Source: Eunapius fragilis (taxonomy: Eukaryota; Porifera; Demospongiae; Spongillida; Spongillidae). From it: DNA of 64,000 nucleotides. The notes beneath the pieces were generated by a model. It searched no databases. It was not told where the DNA came from and saw only the letters and a program-made list of their open reading frames with translations. Positions 44,057 through 62,861 of the stretch are shown piece after piece. A program made the translations under genes and the position numbers. The first letter of the stretch is position 1; the number at the start of each line of letters is the position of its first letter. The stretch lies in contig OY811973.1 of assembly GCA_963681505.1 (NCBI GenBank), positions 2,840,267-2,904,266 of the forward strand, given 5' to 3'.

Positions 44057-46795
44057 GAAACACAGCTACTGTCTGCATACTATACATGGAAGCGTCCATG
44101 ATTATGAAGATGCAGATGTTTTTTCCATTGGGGGTTGTTGGTTGGGGGGAGGCTAATAAGCAGGTACCTTACGGTACTTAGCTCCCACTACACACCCTCG
44201 CCCCACTACACACCCTCACCCCTACACAACCTCACCCCACTACACACCCTCACCCCTAAACACCTACACCCCACCACACCCTCACCACACTATACACCCT
44301 CACCCCACTACCTCTCACTTTAACAGGGAGTGCTAAGCTGCGAATTCAAGTTTCTGCCTTTCTCCTGTATAGAGCGGAAGAGATACCTTCAGGTATGTTC
44401 AGGCACAGCAGTGTTGTATTGCACATAGGTGATGTCTTCCTGCTATCATTCTCTCTCACTCTCCCCCTATCCCTCTCCCTCCCCCCTCCTCACTCCCTTT
44501 CTTTCCCTCCCTCTCCCCTCTCTCACTCTATCTCTTAATCCTCCATCCCCTCCACTACTATTTCTTCATCTCTTCACCCTCTCCTCCTTCCTTCATTCCC
44601 CCACTTCTCCACTCTCCCCCTCCATTAGGACCAAGAGGAGAAGGAATACAGCGTCCTTATTACGCAGGCACTCCAGCGAGCTGTAAAGTTGGTGAGAACA
44701 TTGGCATCAACATGTCTATCGATTCACCCCACTGTTTGGTACCATTTCCTCTCCTCCTCCTCTCCCCCTCCTCTTCCTCCTCCTATTCTACTCTTCAGGT
44801 CACATTCCCAAAGCTTCAGCTGGAGATTAACATTGTAGTGATTGAAAATGGAGGCAGTGGTAGGTGAATTGGGGAAGAGATATTGCAGTGTATAGTGTTC
44901 TCCATCACATTGTTGTGACCTTTGTAGTATACAAAGTTATTATCCATATTATTAAATTTTAGAACTGTTTTTTTATTATAATAATTGTTTTAATGATTTA
45001 TGTTGGAACCACGCCCCTTTCCCTTCACACATCAGCACTAGCTGCTGCAGTCCTTTGTGCAAGTGCAGCCCTCACAGACTGTGGGATAGAGATGTTTGAC
45101 GTACCTGTTGCCTGCTCTGTGGTAGGTTGTGTGGGTCCAGAGGATGAGGAGATTGGGAGAAGGTCGTTTGAGTGTTATGTTATAAGGTTACTTGAGGAGT
45201 TAAGTAAGTTTGTTAAGTTGTTCGTAAGGGATCGGGGTACAGCAATCACTTCTGTTAATTATCCAGTGATGTTGGAATTATATTCAGGAAAATCAGGACT
45301 TGTCCTGTAGTGTGCAGTACACTCTGCCCCTCCTCCCCTTTCCCAAGCCCCCTATTTGCCCCTCCCATTGTTCCTGTCTCCTTAAAATCCCTCCCTCTGT
45401 TGTGCACAGGTCAGGTGTGGTACAGAGTTCCTTGTTGATCCAATTGTGGATGAAGAGTATTCTGAGAATGAGGTGTGGAGGTGTAGGGGTTAAGGGGGGG
45501 TGGAGGCATAGGGGATTAAGGGATTTGGTATGTGGTATAGGGGAGGGTGGAGGTGTAGGGGATTAAGGATGTGGTATGGGGAAGGGGTGTGGTGTAGGGG
45601 ATTAAGAGGGTGTGGTATAGGGGAGGGTGGAGGTGTAGGTTAAGGGAGTGTGTTGTAGTGGAGGTGTAGGGATTAAGAGGGTGTGTTGTAGTGGAGGTGT
45701 AGGGATTAAGAGGGTGTGTTGTAGTGGAGGTGTAGGGATTAAGAGGGTGTGTTGTAGTGGAGGTGTAGGGATTAAAAGGGTGTGTTGTAGTGGAGGTGTA
45801 GGGATTAAGAGGGTGTGTTGTAGTGGAGGTGTAGGGGTGGGAGGGTGTGTGATTGGTGGGGAAGGGGGAAATGTTTACTATAAGGTAGGGTTTATACAGT
45901 CACCTTGTCTTATTCAATTGGCGGGGCAGGCAAACCAAGTGTACTGTGTACATTCGTTTACTGTCAGTATTCAATGACTACACTGAGAAATACTGGTTAG
46001 CCTCTCCCCCTTCCCCCCCCCACCCCCCACATGCATTTAGTAGTTCTATTATGTAAGGTGTGCAACCTTCCTTACCAGGACATGAAGCGTAGCTGCTCGG
46101 CGTCCATCTTGATGGTCTACCTACCCACCATGGATGAGGTGACTACACTGAGGCATAGGGGAGCACTGAAGCCTGAAGACTTCATGAAGGTGTGGTGTGT
46201 GTGCGACTGTTGTATGGTGTGTGTGTGTGTGTTATGTGTATGTGGATGTATGTTGTGTGGTGTGCATTTGTGTATGCTTGTGTGGTGTGTATTGTGTGTT
46301 TTGGCATGTGTAAGAAATAAATCCATTTACATGTTTGTACTCTCTCCTTACATCTCCCACCCCTTCCCCTATCCCCTCCTCACATCTCTCACCCTCCCTC
46401 CCTCTCTTCCCTCCTTACATCTCTCACCCTCCCTCCCTCTCTTCCCTCCTTACATCTCCCACCCCCTATCCCCTCCTTACATCTCTCACCCTCCCTCCCT
46501 CTCTTCCCTCCTTACATCTCCCACACCTTCCCCTATCCCCTCCTCACATCTCTCACCCTCCCTCCCTCTCTTCCCTCCTTACATCTCCCACACCTTCCCC
46601 TATCCCCTCCTCACATCTCTCACCCTCCCTCCCTCTCTTCCCTCCTTACATCTCTCATCCCTCCCTCCCTCTCTCCCCCCCTCTCCTCTCACTATACAGG
46701 GTATTGAGCTATGCAGGGAAGGTTGTTTGAGAATCCATAAGAGGATGAGAGATCTGCTTGTACAGCAGCAAGTCATGGCCACACCCCACACCTAG
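42731..46795 (+). CDS. EXOSC6: RNA exosome subunit EXOSC6 / MTR3 (RNase PH-like)
   Basis: Eleven exons join without phase error to 272 aa: 42,731-42,820; 43,339-43,396; 43,497-43,575; 43,776-43,821; 44,327-44,392; 44,629-44,691; 44,799-44,859; 45,036-45,121; 45,410-45,472; 46,079-46,189; 46,700-46,795. It forms part of the six-subunit PH-like ring of the exosome, which guides RNA to 3'-5' degradation; metazoan ring subunits are catalytically dead. Diagnostic features are the MTR3 N-terminus KRIQGPEETRNP, AAGSVYLEHGKTKVLCAV, GVLSCEFKFLPFS, ENGGSALAAAV and EMFDVPVACSV. The length equals that of the human protein, to my knowledge. Introns 9 and 10 start with the unusual donor GTGTGG and are filled with tandem repeats. 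Confidence 0.93.
43622..43706. repeat. (GT)n microsatellite, EXOSC6 intron 3
   Basis: GT repeats broken by GCATGT interruptions. Confidence 0.95.
43851..43901. repeat. Two poly(G) runs, EXOSC6 intron 4
   Basis: Runs of about 16 and 14 G, separated by AAGAGGGGTCCAATGTAAT. Confidence 0.85.
43989..44054. repeat. (CA)n microsatellite, EXOSC6 intron 4
   Basis: About 33 CA units. Confidence 0.95.
44188..44312. repeat. CACTACACACCCTCACCC minisatellite, EXOSC6 intron 4
   Basis: Imperfect 16-20 bp units; this C/A-rich stretch runs up to the polypyrimidine tract of exon 5. Confidence 0.8.
45520..45845. repeat. 33-bp minisatellite, about 6-7 copies, EXOSC6 intron 9
   Basis: Units GTGTGTTGTAGTGGAGGTGT followed by AGGGATTAAGAGG. 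Degenerate related units extend upstream to about 45,475, directly after exon 9. Confidence 0.92.
46345..46680. repeat. Pyrimidine-rich minisatellite, EXOSC6 intron 10
   Basis: Repeats of TCTCACCCTCCCTCCCTCTC followed by TTCCCTCCTTACATCTCCCA, with CCTTCCCCTATCCCCTCCTC variants; unit length roughly 35-75 bp. It leads into the acceptor of exon 11. Confidence 0.85.
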
Positions 46796-46964
46796 ACCTG
46801 CACATCACAAGTCTCTTTCATAATGTATTGAGCTTTTTGCTCACTGTGTCATTAATTATAGCTCTCGCATGCATCATGATAAACCAGGAGGGTAGCCATG
46901 TGCATGTGTGAGCCTAAACAATGACTCAAATTATATCATGAATTGAAGAAACGGAGAAGGCGGG

Positions 46965-47083
46965 GCAGGTTATGTCATTCAAAGGTGCTGGGGACGAGGC
47001 CTGGTGATGTCATTCAAAGGTGTTGGAGAGGAGGGCTGGTTTTGTCATTCAAAGGTATTGGAGAGGAGGGCTGGTGATGTCAT

Positions 47084-47100
<17 letters not shown>
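46965..47100. repeat. 36-bp minisatellite, about 4 copies, overlapping the TAF5 stop codon
   Basis: Units contain GATGTCATTCAAAGGTGTTG and GGAGAGGAGGGCTG. The last unit runs into the final TAF5 exon, whose TGA lies in the ATTCAAAGG part. Confidence 0.88.
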
Positions 47101-55123
<8,023 letters not shown>

Positions 55124-55266
55124 CCAAACGAAATCGGCAGTCGATCTTCTATTTTATGCACACCATCGGCATTTAACCCGTTGGCTCCGTAAAACTTAAA
55201 AAAATAAACCGATATTACAGTTCGTATTGCCAATTTTGCGCAAAATATAAAAATTTTACTAACAGC
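55124..55266. promoter_or_regulatory. Bidirectional promoter: TAF5 (-) / DUS3L (+)
   Basis: 143 bp separate the two start codons (minus ATG at 55,123; plus ATG at 55,267). No TATA box recognised. Confidence 0.6.
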
Positions 55267-56673
55267 ATGTCGAGCACGCTCGGAGATGACTTACACCATC
55301 TGCCATCTGAAAGTCAAGCCCAAGCTACAGACCACCATCCGAATAGTCCTAATGAATGCATAGAAGCATCTAGACCGTTAGATGCGTTACCCCAACCCGT
55401 GCCAGGAACGGATATTCTATCTCAGGCAGTGCCACCTCATCCCGTAGTAGTACAGAAGCTCGACTCGCTGGAAGTGGTCGCTGACGACCAACAGGCGCCC
55501 GTTGCAAAGCCCGAACCATCAAGTGGCCTGCCTAGCGGTGTAGCGGCGATAAAAAATCAGTGAGTTTGCGTGCCGATTTGATGCAGGCCCGCGTTGAACA
55601 GCCGTTTTACCCTATCGTGCTTTGTCTTCAGATATCTGTTGAAACGGCCCTTGCAAGAACTCCAAGTGGGGTCGGACGACGTCGACGAACCCCAGCCGCC
55701 TCCGAGTAAACGGAAAAGGCGCGGACAAAATAAGCAGCGTCCGCGGGCCATAATCCCTTACTCGCAGCTGCTGTGTCCGAAGCTCCATCTGCATGACGGC
55801 GAAGCGTGCCGCTACGGCGACAAGTGTCGCTACCTCCATGACGTCGTCAAGTACATGACCGTGAAACCTCCGGACATAGGCGACCGGTGCTACATTTACG
55901 ACACGTTCGGCAAGTGCCCGTACGGTGCCGCGTGCAGGTTTGCCGGATGCCACCTGACGGAGGACTTCAAGAACGTTGTGAACGGAGCTCTGTTCGACCC
56001 CAACCGCCCGAGTCCGCTGGTGAATGGTGTCCCGAAGAGCCTGCAGGAAAACCTCCGTAAGAAGCGGTTCAAGTTTCCGAGGAGCGAAGCGTTCCTCCGG
56101 AAGCTCAAGGCGGGCGGTCTGGAGGAGGTAACTGGTACCGGCGGGGTTGGCGGAGAGCCGGAGAATGGCTCGCAGACGGATGCTGCGAAAGACGGTACTA
56201 TACCTGGTGGTATTTGCGATGGAGGGACGGATATAAATTGCGAGGACAGCCTTTGTCGTGAGCTCGGTAACTGCGAAGATGGGCTAGGGTCTACGCAGCT
56301 TCAACCTCATGGAAGCGGCGAGGATTGCGAAACGGGCTCTTTGCTGGAAGGGTCCTCCCTACAAGGTGACTCCACTACTGTAACCGAGACGCGGTTTGGA
56401 AGCGACGTTGTTAAGAGCGAGTCGTCGCGATCCGAAGTGTCCGCTACCGAGATGGGAAAAACCTGTACTGGGGCAGTTACGGATGAGGACATTGTCCGTT
56501 TGAGGCCGGCAGAGAAGAAAAAGGTAGCGTGGGCATTGAGGAGTGGGCGTGGTTGAGAAGTAGGTGTGGCTTGAAGCAATGAAGCTCTAGTATTGAAAGA
56601 CCAAAAAAATTTAAAATAAATTTGCATGCAAACAATCCGTAATTGAGTTAACTAGTTTTTCATTTGTAGTTGT

Positions 56674-56725
<52 letters not shown>

Positions 56726-57820
56726 CGCACCACAGCACCACCACAGAGTGGTTCCCCTCTATGCCTCTCCTACCTCCTCCAATCACGTGTTATCTTCTTG
56801 TCTCAGATTGACTTTCGAGGGAAGCTCTATTTAGCTCCTTTGACAACTGTGAGTACAAGTATCTTTTGTTCTCCCAAGATTTCCCTGTGCGCTACATCTC
56901 ACTTTGTTTCACCTAAAGTTCCACTCTCTCTACCTTTCTACCTGCCTTCTCTCCTCAACTAGTGTTCTTTCACCTTCAGGTTGGTAACCTTCCATTTCGG
57001 AGGATATGCAAGGGTTTCGGTGCAGACATAACTTGCGGGGAGATGGCTCTATGTAGCAGCTTGTTGCAGGTGAGCCTGAGAGGGAGGGAGGGGGTATGCA
57101 GCAGGTTGGTGAGCCTGAGAGAGGGGGAATATGTAGCAGCTTGTTGCAGGTGAGCCTGAAAAGGGGGGTATGTAGCAGGTTGGTAGGTGAGCATTGCGGT
57201 AGGTCATAGTGGCTCAAAACTCATGGTTGATCAACTTAAGGACTAAGTTTCTACATACCCCTGTATCCATGTACATGTATGCACTGGTGTTTGTGTTACC
57301 TTCTGAAGTGTGGAGATGTCAACAGCTTATAAAGGATACGATTGGTCTGGGGGGGGCAGCTCTGATCAGGCAAGGTTGGGGGGCGGGAGCACACCTTTGA
57401 TGTAAGGATATGTGGCTAGGCTATTGTGTCAGGTCTTTTTGTAATGGTGAGGTGGTGGACTTTTGTGATGAGTGGGTTTATGATGGGGAGGGGGGGGTGC
57501 TACTATAGTGATGAGGAGGTGGGGATACTTTGTGATGAGGGGGGTGGGTTACATTTGCAGGGTCAGCAGAGTGAGTGGGCGCTGATGAAGAGGCACCAGT
57601 GTGAGGACCTCTTTGGAGTGCAGGTGTGTGGGTCCTTTGCGGACAACATGGCGCGATGTGCCGAGCTCCTAAACAGTCAGGTACAGGTGGACTTTGTTGA
57701 CGTCAACGCTGGCTGCCCCATAGATTTGGTGTTCAAAAAGGTGGGTGACTCCCAGGGTCCAACTTCTTTTTGGGGGGGGGGGGGGGGATTGCTCCGTCCG
57801 TGTGCATGTGTGTGTGCATA

Positions 57821-57875
<55 letters not shown>

Positions 57876-60800
57876 TGTAATTGTACACGTACTGCTGACA
57901 TCATTATCACCACTACCATACCATCACACTACTACTGACCCCTATACCTCTGTTAGCCATGTTGGACGTGTCGAAGCATGCCAATAGCATCTGCCGTAGG
58001 GCGCTGCAATTTAGCCTCCTCTCCCCTCCTTCCTCCTCTCCCCTCCTTCCTCCTCTCCCCTCCTTCCTCCTCTCCCCTCCTTCCTCCTCTCCCCTCCTTC
58101 CTCCTCTCCCCTCCTCCCCCAACGGCTCCGTGTTTAGACGAGCATGTCTCCATAACAGTTAGCACCTCAGCAACCTTCTATAAAATGGGGTATCCCCCAA
58201 CAACGTGATATTCAAATAAATTAGCGAAGGTGATTGGGTTAGTGGAAGTACGCTCATTTAAACGCAGGCTCTTGTTTTTGCAGTGGAGCACAGTGTTGGG
58301 AGGGCATATTTAGTGGTACGTTGACTTCATATTCACACACATACATGTATCACACACACAACACACACGCACACACATCACACAACACACGTGCACACAC
58401 GCACGCACACACACACACAACACTTGGGTACACACATACACACACAACACATGGGCACACACGCACGCACACATACACACACACAACACATGGGCACACA
58501 CACACACACAACACTTGGGTACACACATACACACACACACAGGGAGCGGGGTGCGCTTTGATGGAGCGTCAGAACAAGTTCCAGGAGATAGTCTGTGGTA
58601 TGGTTAGTGTGCTGGACTGCCCCCTGACTGTCAAGATGAGGACTGGCGTCTACGTCAAAAACTGGATCGCGCACAAACTGGTTCCAAAGCTACGTGACCT
58701 TGGTGTATCCATGGCGACAGTACGTTGTTTTAATATGGTGTTGAATTTGCTCCATAACTTAACATGTGTACCCCTGGCTTGCATAGACCCGCCCCCCCCC
58801 CCCTCCTCCCCAGACCTTTGTATTTTGTGTTCCCTCCCCTCCACGTAGATACATGGCCGCTCACGGGAACAGAGGTACACCAAGCTTGCCGACTGGGAGT
58901 ACATTGAGACTTGTGCCCAGGCCGCTGGTCCTATGCCCATATTTGGTAAGTGCTCCAGGCTGGTTGCAAACATGGGTGGTGGCTTAAGGGAAGCCATTTT
59001 CTGCCACGCCTCTGTGTAGTTTTGTGTTGCTGGTTTACATGTAAACAGTGAGGAGGATATTGTGAGCTGCATGTGTGATGGTGGTGGTTGGAGGTGTGAC
59101 CTATGGTGGTGGTGGATGGTGGTGGTGGTGGCTGTGTGTCTTGTCTACGTGCACCTGGGAAATTTTAGCTGGCTGTTCTACTTCCTTGTAGGGAATGGCG
59201 ACATCATGTCTTTTGAAGACTACTATTCCCATTTAGAGAGCAGCAGCATCAGTGGGATCATGATAGCTAGGTCAGTGAGACTCTTCTACTGTATGTGACT
59301 GCCTTGTGTGAGTGTGTGTACATGAATGTGTGTCTGTGTGCGTGTATGTGACTGCCTTGTGTGAGTGTGTGTACATGTATGTGTGTCTATGTGTGCGTGT
59401 ATTTGTTTTATAGTTTTTTTTGTGCATTAGGTTAGTAAGCATGTAGTTTGCATATTGAGCTGTGTGTGTGTGTGTGTGTGTGTGTGTGCATGTGTGTGAA
59501 TATGAAATTTACACCAGTATATCAATGTGGGGTACAAAATCGAAAATTAACTCCCATGCAGGAGATAGGGAAAAGGGATATTGAGCATTTTGGCGATACA
59601 TGTGTCAAGTTATGCAATGAATTGTGCAATGAATTGTGTACACAATCCAGTCATGTAATAAATGGTGTGTGTTTATGTGGTGTGCTTTCTCCTCCCCTCC
59701 CCCCCCCCCCCCCCCCCCCACAGAGGTGCACTTGTGAAGCCATGGCTATTCACGGAAATAAAGGAGAGAAGGTAACAGTCTGACTTCATTGTGTGTCCCT
59801 GTCACCTGTGAAGAGAGAGATGTGCTCTTATTGGAGTTATGCATCATACTGCAATATCTACATGTTTTTGTACACATGGAGGTCACTCAATGGACTTACT
59901 GTACAGGGACAGGAATCGTTTTCTTTTATGATACTTAAATATGTATAGGCACTGGGATATATCAAGTTGTGAGCGGTTTGAACTTCTGAGAACGTACACA
60001 AATTATGGATTAGAGCATTGGGGCTCTGACTTCCAGGTGAGGGTGCCCATGTGTGCATGTGTATTAGGTGAGGGAGGGGTTCATGCCCATGTGTGCGTGT
60101 GTATTAGCTCCCCCTCACCTAATACACATGCACACATGGGCATGAACCCCCTCTCCCTCACCAAATACACGCGCACACATGGGCATGAACCTGGGGGTTC
60201 ATGCCCATGTGTGCGTGTGTATAAGGTGAGGGAGGGGTTCATACCCATGTGTGTGTGTGTTAGGTGAGGGTGGTTCATACCCATGTGTGTGTGTTAGGTG
60301 AGGGAGAGAGGGTTCATGCCCATGTGTGTGTGTTAGGTGAGGGGGGGGGGGGGGGGGGGGGTTCATGCCTATGTGTTTGTATTTGGTGAGGGGTAGAGGG
60401 TTCATACCCATGGGGGTGGACAATCATTTTCTCTATGGTGCACATTACCTGTATACCTCTCTCTCTCTGCAGGGCGTCGAGAACACAAGAAAGTTTTTGC
60501 TGGAGTGGCTCTCATTTTTGCACAGGTTTGTTGGCGGCTGGTGGCGAAATGTGGTACATACAGCAGCTTATAACCTGGATGGACGGATTTCTAAAAATTG
60601 TCACTCATGTGAATTTCTGTTATGCATTGTTATATTGTGCACTTAATATTGATGGTCCTGCATGACGTGTTCTATGGATGCTTTCGATGCTCCATCAATA
60701 GCTGGGGGTTAGACTATGATGAAGTGGTAGTCAGTATTTCAAATTGATGATGTGTGGGTTGCTTATACATTATGTTTGTTCCAGTACAAAAATTTCATAA

Positions 60801-61130
60801 TCATTAGTGTGCTTTGGGGTAGGAGAAAATGGATGGGGACTAGTTGGTCTAATAAGTGCCTGACATGGGTTAGAGAATATACTATTTAAACTGTAACCAT
60901 AATTGTTTACTTAAACTGTGTATATGTGTGGTTACCATGATTGTTTATAACTTATAAACAGTGATGGTCGTATCCATTCCAGATACATACCTGTTGGAGT
61001 CTTGGAGAGGGTGCCGCAGAGGATGAACGAGAGACCTCCACTGTACTGTGGCCGAGATGATATGGAGACCTTGATGGGATCGAGCAACTGCAAAGATTGG
61101 GTTAAAATCAGGTACACCGCATTGCTGTGT

Positions 61131-61161
<31 letters not shown>

Positions 61162-61260
61162 TTTACAGAGTCATCCTGTTGCAGTGAGATGTTGCTTGGC
61201 CCCGTGCCGACAGGCTTCACCTTTTTGCCGAAACACAAAGCTAACTCATACGAGGGCTGA
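55267..61260 (+). CDS. DUS3L: tRNA-dihydrouridine(47) synthase, DUS3L type
   Basis: Thirteen exons join in frame to 747 aa: 55,267-55,559; 55,632-56,523; 56,807-56,848; 56,980-57,069; 57,561-57,740; 58,543-58,719; 58,849-58,945; 59,192-59,270; 59,724-59,771; 59,949-60,036; 60,473-60,525; 60,983-61,111; 61,185-61,260. Reduces a uridine in the tRNA variable loop (position 47) with FMN and NADPH. Two CCCH zinc fingers lie at about residues 143-205 ([38 protein letters not shown]). The FMN-binding TIM barrel starts near 396 ([20 protein letters not shown]); the catalytic Cys is in [45 protein letters not shown] and [15 protein letters not shown] follow. The linker (about 210-390) is long and acidic. 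Introns carry many simple repeats. Divergent from TAF5. Confidence 0.95.
56681..56720. repeat. (CA)n microsatellite, DUS3L intron 2
   Basis: About 20 CA units. Confidence 0.95.
57046..57182. repeat. Duplicated exon-4 end plus splice donor in DUS3L intron 4
   Basis: TATGTAGCAGCTTGTTGCAG followed by GTGAGCCTGA at the exon 4/intron 4 border (57,052-57,079) recurs at 57,130-57,159. Partial copies (GTATGCAGCAGGTTG and GTATGTAGCAGGTTGG) lie at 57,094 and 57,169. Confidence 0.85.
57769..57788. repeat. Poly(G) tract, DUS3L intron 5
   Basis: About 17 G residues about 30 bp after the exon 5 donor. Confidence 0.85.
57806..57876. repeat. (GT)n microsatellite, DUS3L intron 5
   Basis: GT repeats with two GCATGT/GCATATG interruptions at the start. 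Confidence 0.93.
58018..58115. repeat. 17-bp minisatellite, about 6 copies, DUS3L intron 5
   Basis: CTCCCCTCCTTCCTCCT repeated head to tail. Confidence 0.93.
58333..58541. repeat. AC-rich complex repeat, DUS3L intron 5
   Basis: AC tracts alternate with AACACTTGGGTACACACATA- and AACACATGGGCACACACGCA-type units, running to the exon 6 acceptor. Confidence 0.9.
59090..59135. repeat. GGTGGTGGATGGTGG repeat, DUS3L intron 7
   Basis: Short TGG-rich imperfect repeat. Confidence 0.75.
59461..59500. repeat. (TG)n microsatellite, DUS3L intron 8
   Basis: TG repeats with a GCATG interruption. Confidence 0.92.
59700..59719. repeat. Poly(C) tract abutting the exon 9 acceptor, DUS3L intron 8
   Basis: About 20 C residues followed by ACAG and exon 9; here the homopolymer acts as the polypyrimidine tract. 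Confidence 0.85.
60037..60420. repeat. Roughly 37-bp minisatellite with an inverted block, DUS3L intron 10
   Basis: Plus-orientation units GTTCATGCCCATGTGTGCGT followed by GTGTATTAGGTGAGGGAG occur before about 60,107 and after about 60,196. Between them (60,108-60,195) two units lie in inverse orientation. A poly(G) run follows near 60,341-60,361. Confidence 0.9.
61131..61157. repeat. Poly(C) tract, DUS3L intron 12
   Basis: About 27 C residues, shortly before the last exon. Confidence 0.88.
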
Positions 61261-61734
61261 AACTTCCAACTGCCAGTTTTTTTTTTTTTAAATCATGATT
61301 GTTATTTATTTCTAATAATGGGTACTGAACTTAAAACTTTTTTTGTTGGTGGATACAGTCCAATTAAGAGGTTTTAAAAAAAAAATCCAACCTTGATTGC
61401 AAGGATTTGTACCTATACACGTACTCAACTTATTCACGATTTAAATTGACTACGATGCTGGCTGGCATAATTACACAAGCTACAGGAAGATGTTCGAACA
61501 CGGGTCAGGTGACCACGTCAATTTATTACAAGGCCCAGCCAAAGGTACTATAATAGTACTGTCGCAGCCGGTACAGATTTAGTGGGCGTCGTCAGTTCGC
61601 GCATGCGTATAAGGTAATACCAAGCACGTGCTCTTTCTCGTTTCTTTATCGTGTGCTGGTGGTTTGAGTGTTTGTTCATACCTGCTAAGGCCTATCCGGC
61701 GACTTACATTTCATCCCACTATTGGAAATTAGCC
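61261..61734. promoter_or_regulatory. DUS3L-RPLP1 intergenic region with RPLP1 promoter
   Basis: CACGTG at about 61,625 is followed by the pyrimidine-rich stretch CTCTTTCTCGTTTCTTTATC (about 61,631-61,650), a candidate 5'-TOP transcription start as in ribosomal protein genes. GTATAAGG just upstream could be a TATA-like element. Confidence 0.45.
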
Positions 61735-62306
61735 ATGTCTGAATCAGAACTTGCCTGTGTCTACGCATCTCTTATTCTATACGATGCCCAGCTGCCAATC
61801 ACGGTAAGGTGTTGTCTCCCCTGATCGATTGCTATGAAAATGGCTGTACTCCTGTGTGTTTTGTTGCAGGCTGATAAGATCACAAAGTTGGTCAAGGCTG
61901 CCGGCGTTGCTGTAGAGCCAGTTTGGCCCACCCTGTTCTCGAGAGCCCTCGAAGGTGCGTTGGTAACTTTGAACTTGGGTTGGCGCGGTCTGGCAGAAGC
62001 TGGGAGTCCATCCGTTTCCCTCCTCGTCCTCTAGGCAAGGACGTTGGCGCTCTTATCTCTAACATTGGCTCTGGGGCTGCCGCTACCGCCAGCGCCGCGC
62101 CAGCTGCTGCTGCTGCTGCACCCGCCGCCAAGGGAGGAGCCAAGGAGGAGAAGAAGGAAGAAAAGAAGGAGAAGGAGAAGCCAAAGGTCGAAGAGAAGGA
62201 AGAGTCAGATGATGACATGGGACTAAGTAAGCCGCTACATTTTCCCACTCAAGTCTTTTAAGACAAGTCGTTTTGTTATTTTTCCCTCGCAGGTCTGTTT
62301 GATTGA
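61735..62306 (+). CDS. RPLP1: 60S acidic ribosomal protein P1
   Basis: Four exons, 119 aa: 61,735-61,803; 61,870-61,954; 62,035-62,226; 62,293-62,306. P1 pairs with P2 on the ribosomal stalk and recruits translation GTPases. The N-terminal dimerisation part reads ELACVYASLILYDAQLPIT and ADKITKLVKAAGV; then comes an Ala-rich hinge and a highly charged KEEKKEEKKEKEK stretch; the conserved acidic tail is EESDDDMG followed by LSLFD. In most P-proteins I know the tail ends GFGLFD, so the SLFD ending is a small variation, produced by the last splice (A|GT). The charged linker is somewhat long, and total length is slightly above the usual 112-115. Confidence 0.95.
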
Positions 62307-62861
62307 GTAACCACACCTCCGTTTCTTTGAAATTTGTTTAACTCATCTCTCTCATTGTTTTGATAAGTTTAAAAAAAAACGTGACGCGGCAACATTCTTG
62401 TAGGAGTTAAGGCCGGTGTTAAAAAAGCTTATGGGAAGTTTGGAAAGAGCATGTTTAAACTGCACGGTAGTCTCACCGGTCAGGTTAGGCCGGTTGCGTT
62501 TTATATAGTGATGGGTGGGTGCTTCCAAATATATGGATGCTTTGGTTCGTTCCACTACATTTTGGCCTTGCGGACCGTGCTACAAAAGCTGATGACAGGG
62601 ATGGTATGATGTTGCCAGATTACAGCAGAGGTAGATTGTTTGAAGGTTACAATGTCGTTTGTCGTTGCATGAAACAGTATCAAGTAGCAAACATTCCCTG
62701 GGAAGGGAACATCGAGTTATGCCAACCTCGGATTGTTTCTTTTAAAAAAAAAAAAAAAGGATTGTGGAATCAATCAGTCGAGAGATATATTATCTGGTTT
62801 GTGATGTTTTCTTAGAGAGGTGTGGACTGCTGAAATAAAACATGATATGAGGTGGTATAGG
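62307..62861. other. Intergenic region between RPLP1 (+) and the F-box/LRR gene (-)
   Basis: It contains A-rich runs (62,370 and 62,744) and an AATAAA on the plus strand at 62,834 that could serve a long RPLP1 3' UTR. No supported gene. Confidence 0.5.

Noticed and set aside
43597..44101. Alternative EXOSC6 exon candidates with His/Thr runs
   Set aside because: The short exon 43,776-43,821 with correct phases continues the EXOSC6 alignment; the longer frames read into microsatellites.
62519..62815. 98-codon plus-strand ORF downstream of RPLP1
   Set aside because: No recognisable domain, ends in a poly(A)-derived Lys run, and no splice sites link it to RPLP1; more likely UTR or spacer DNA.
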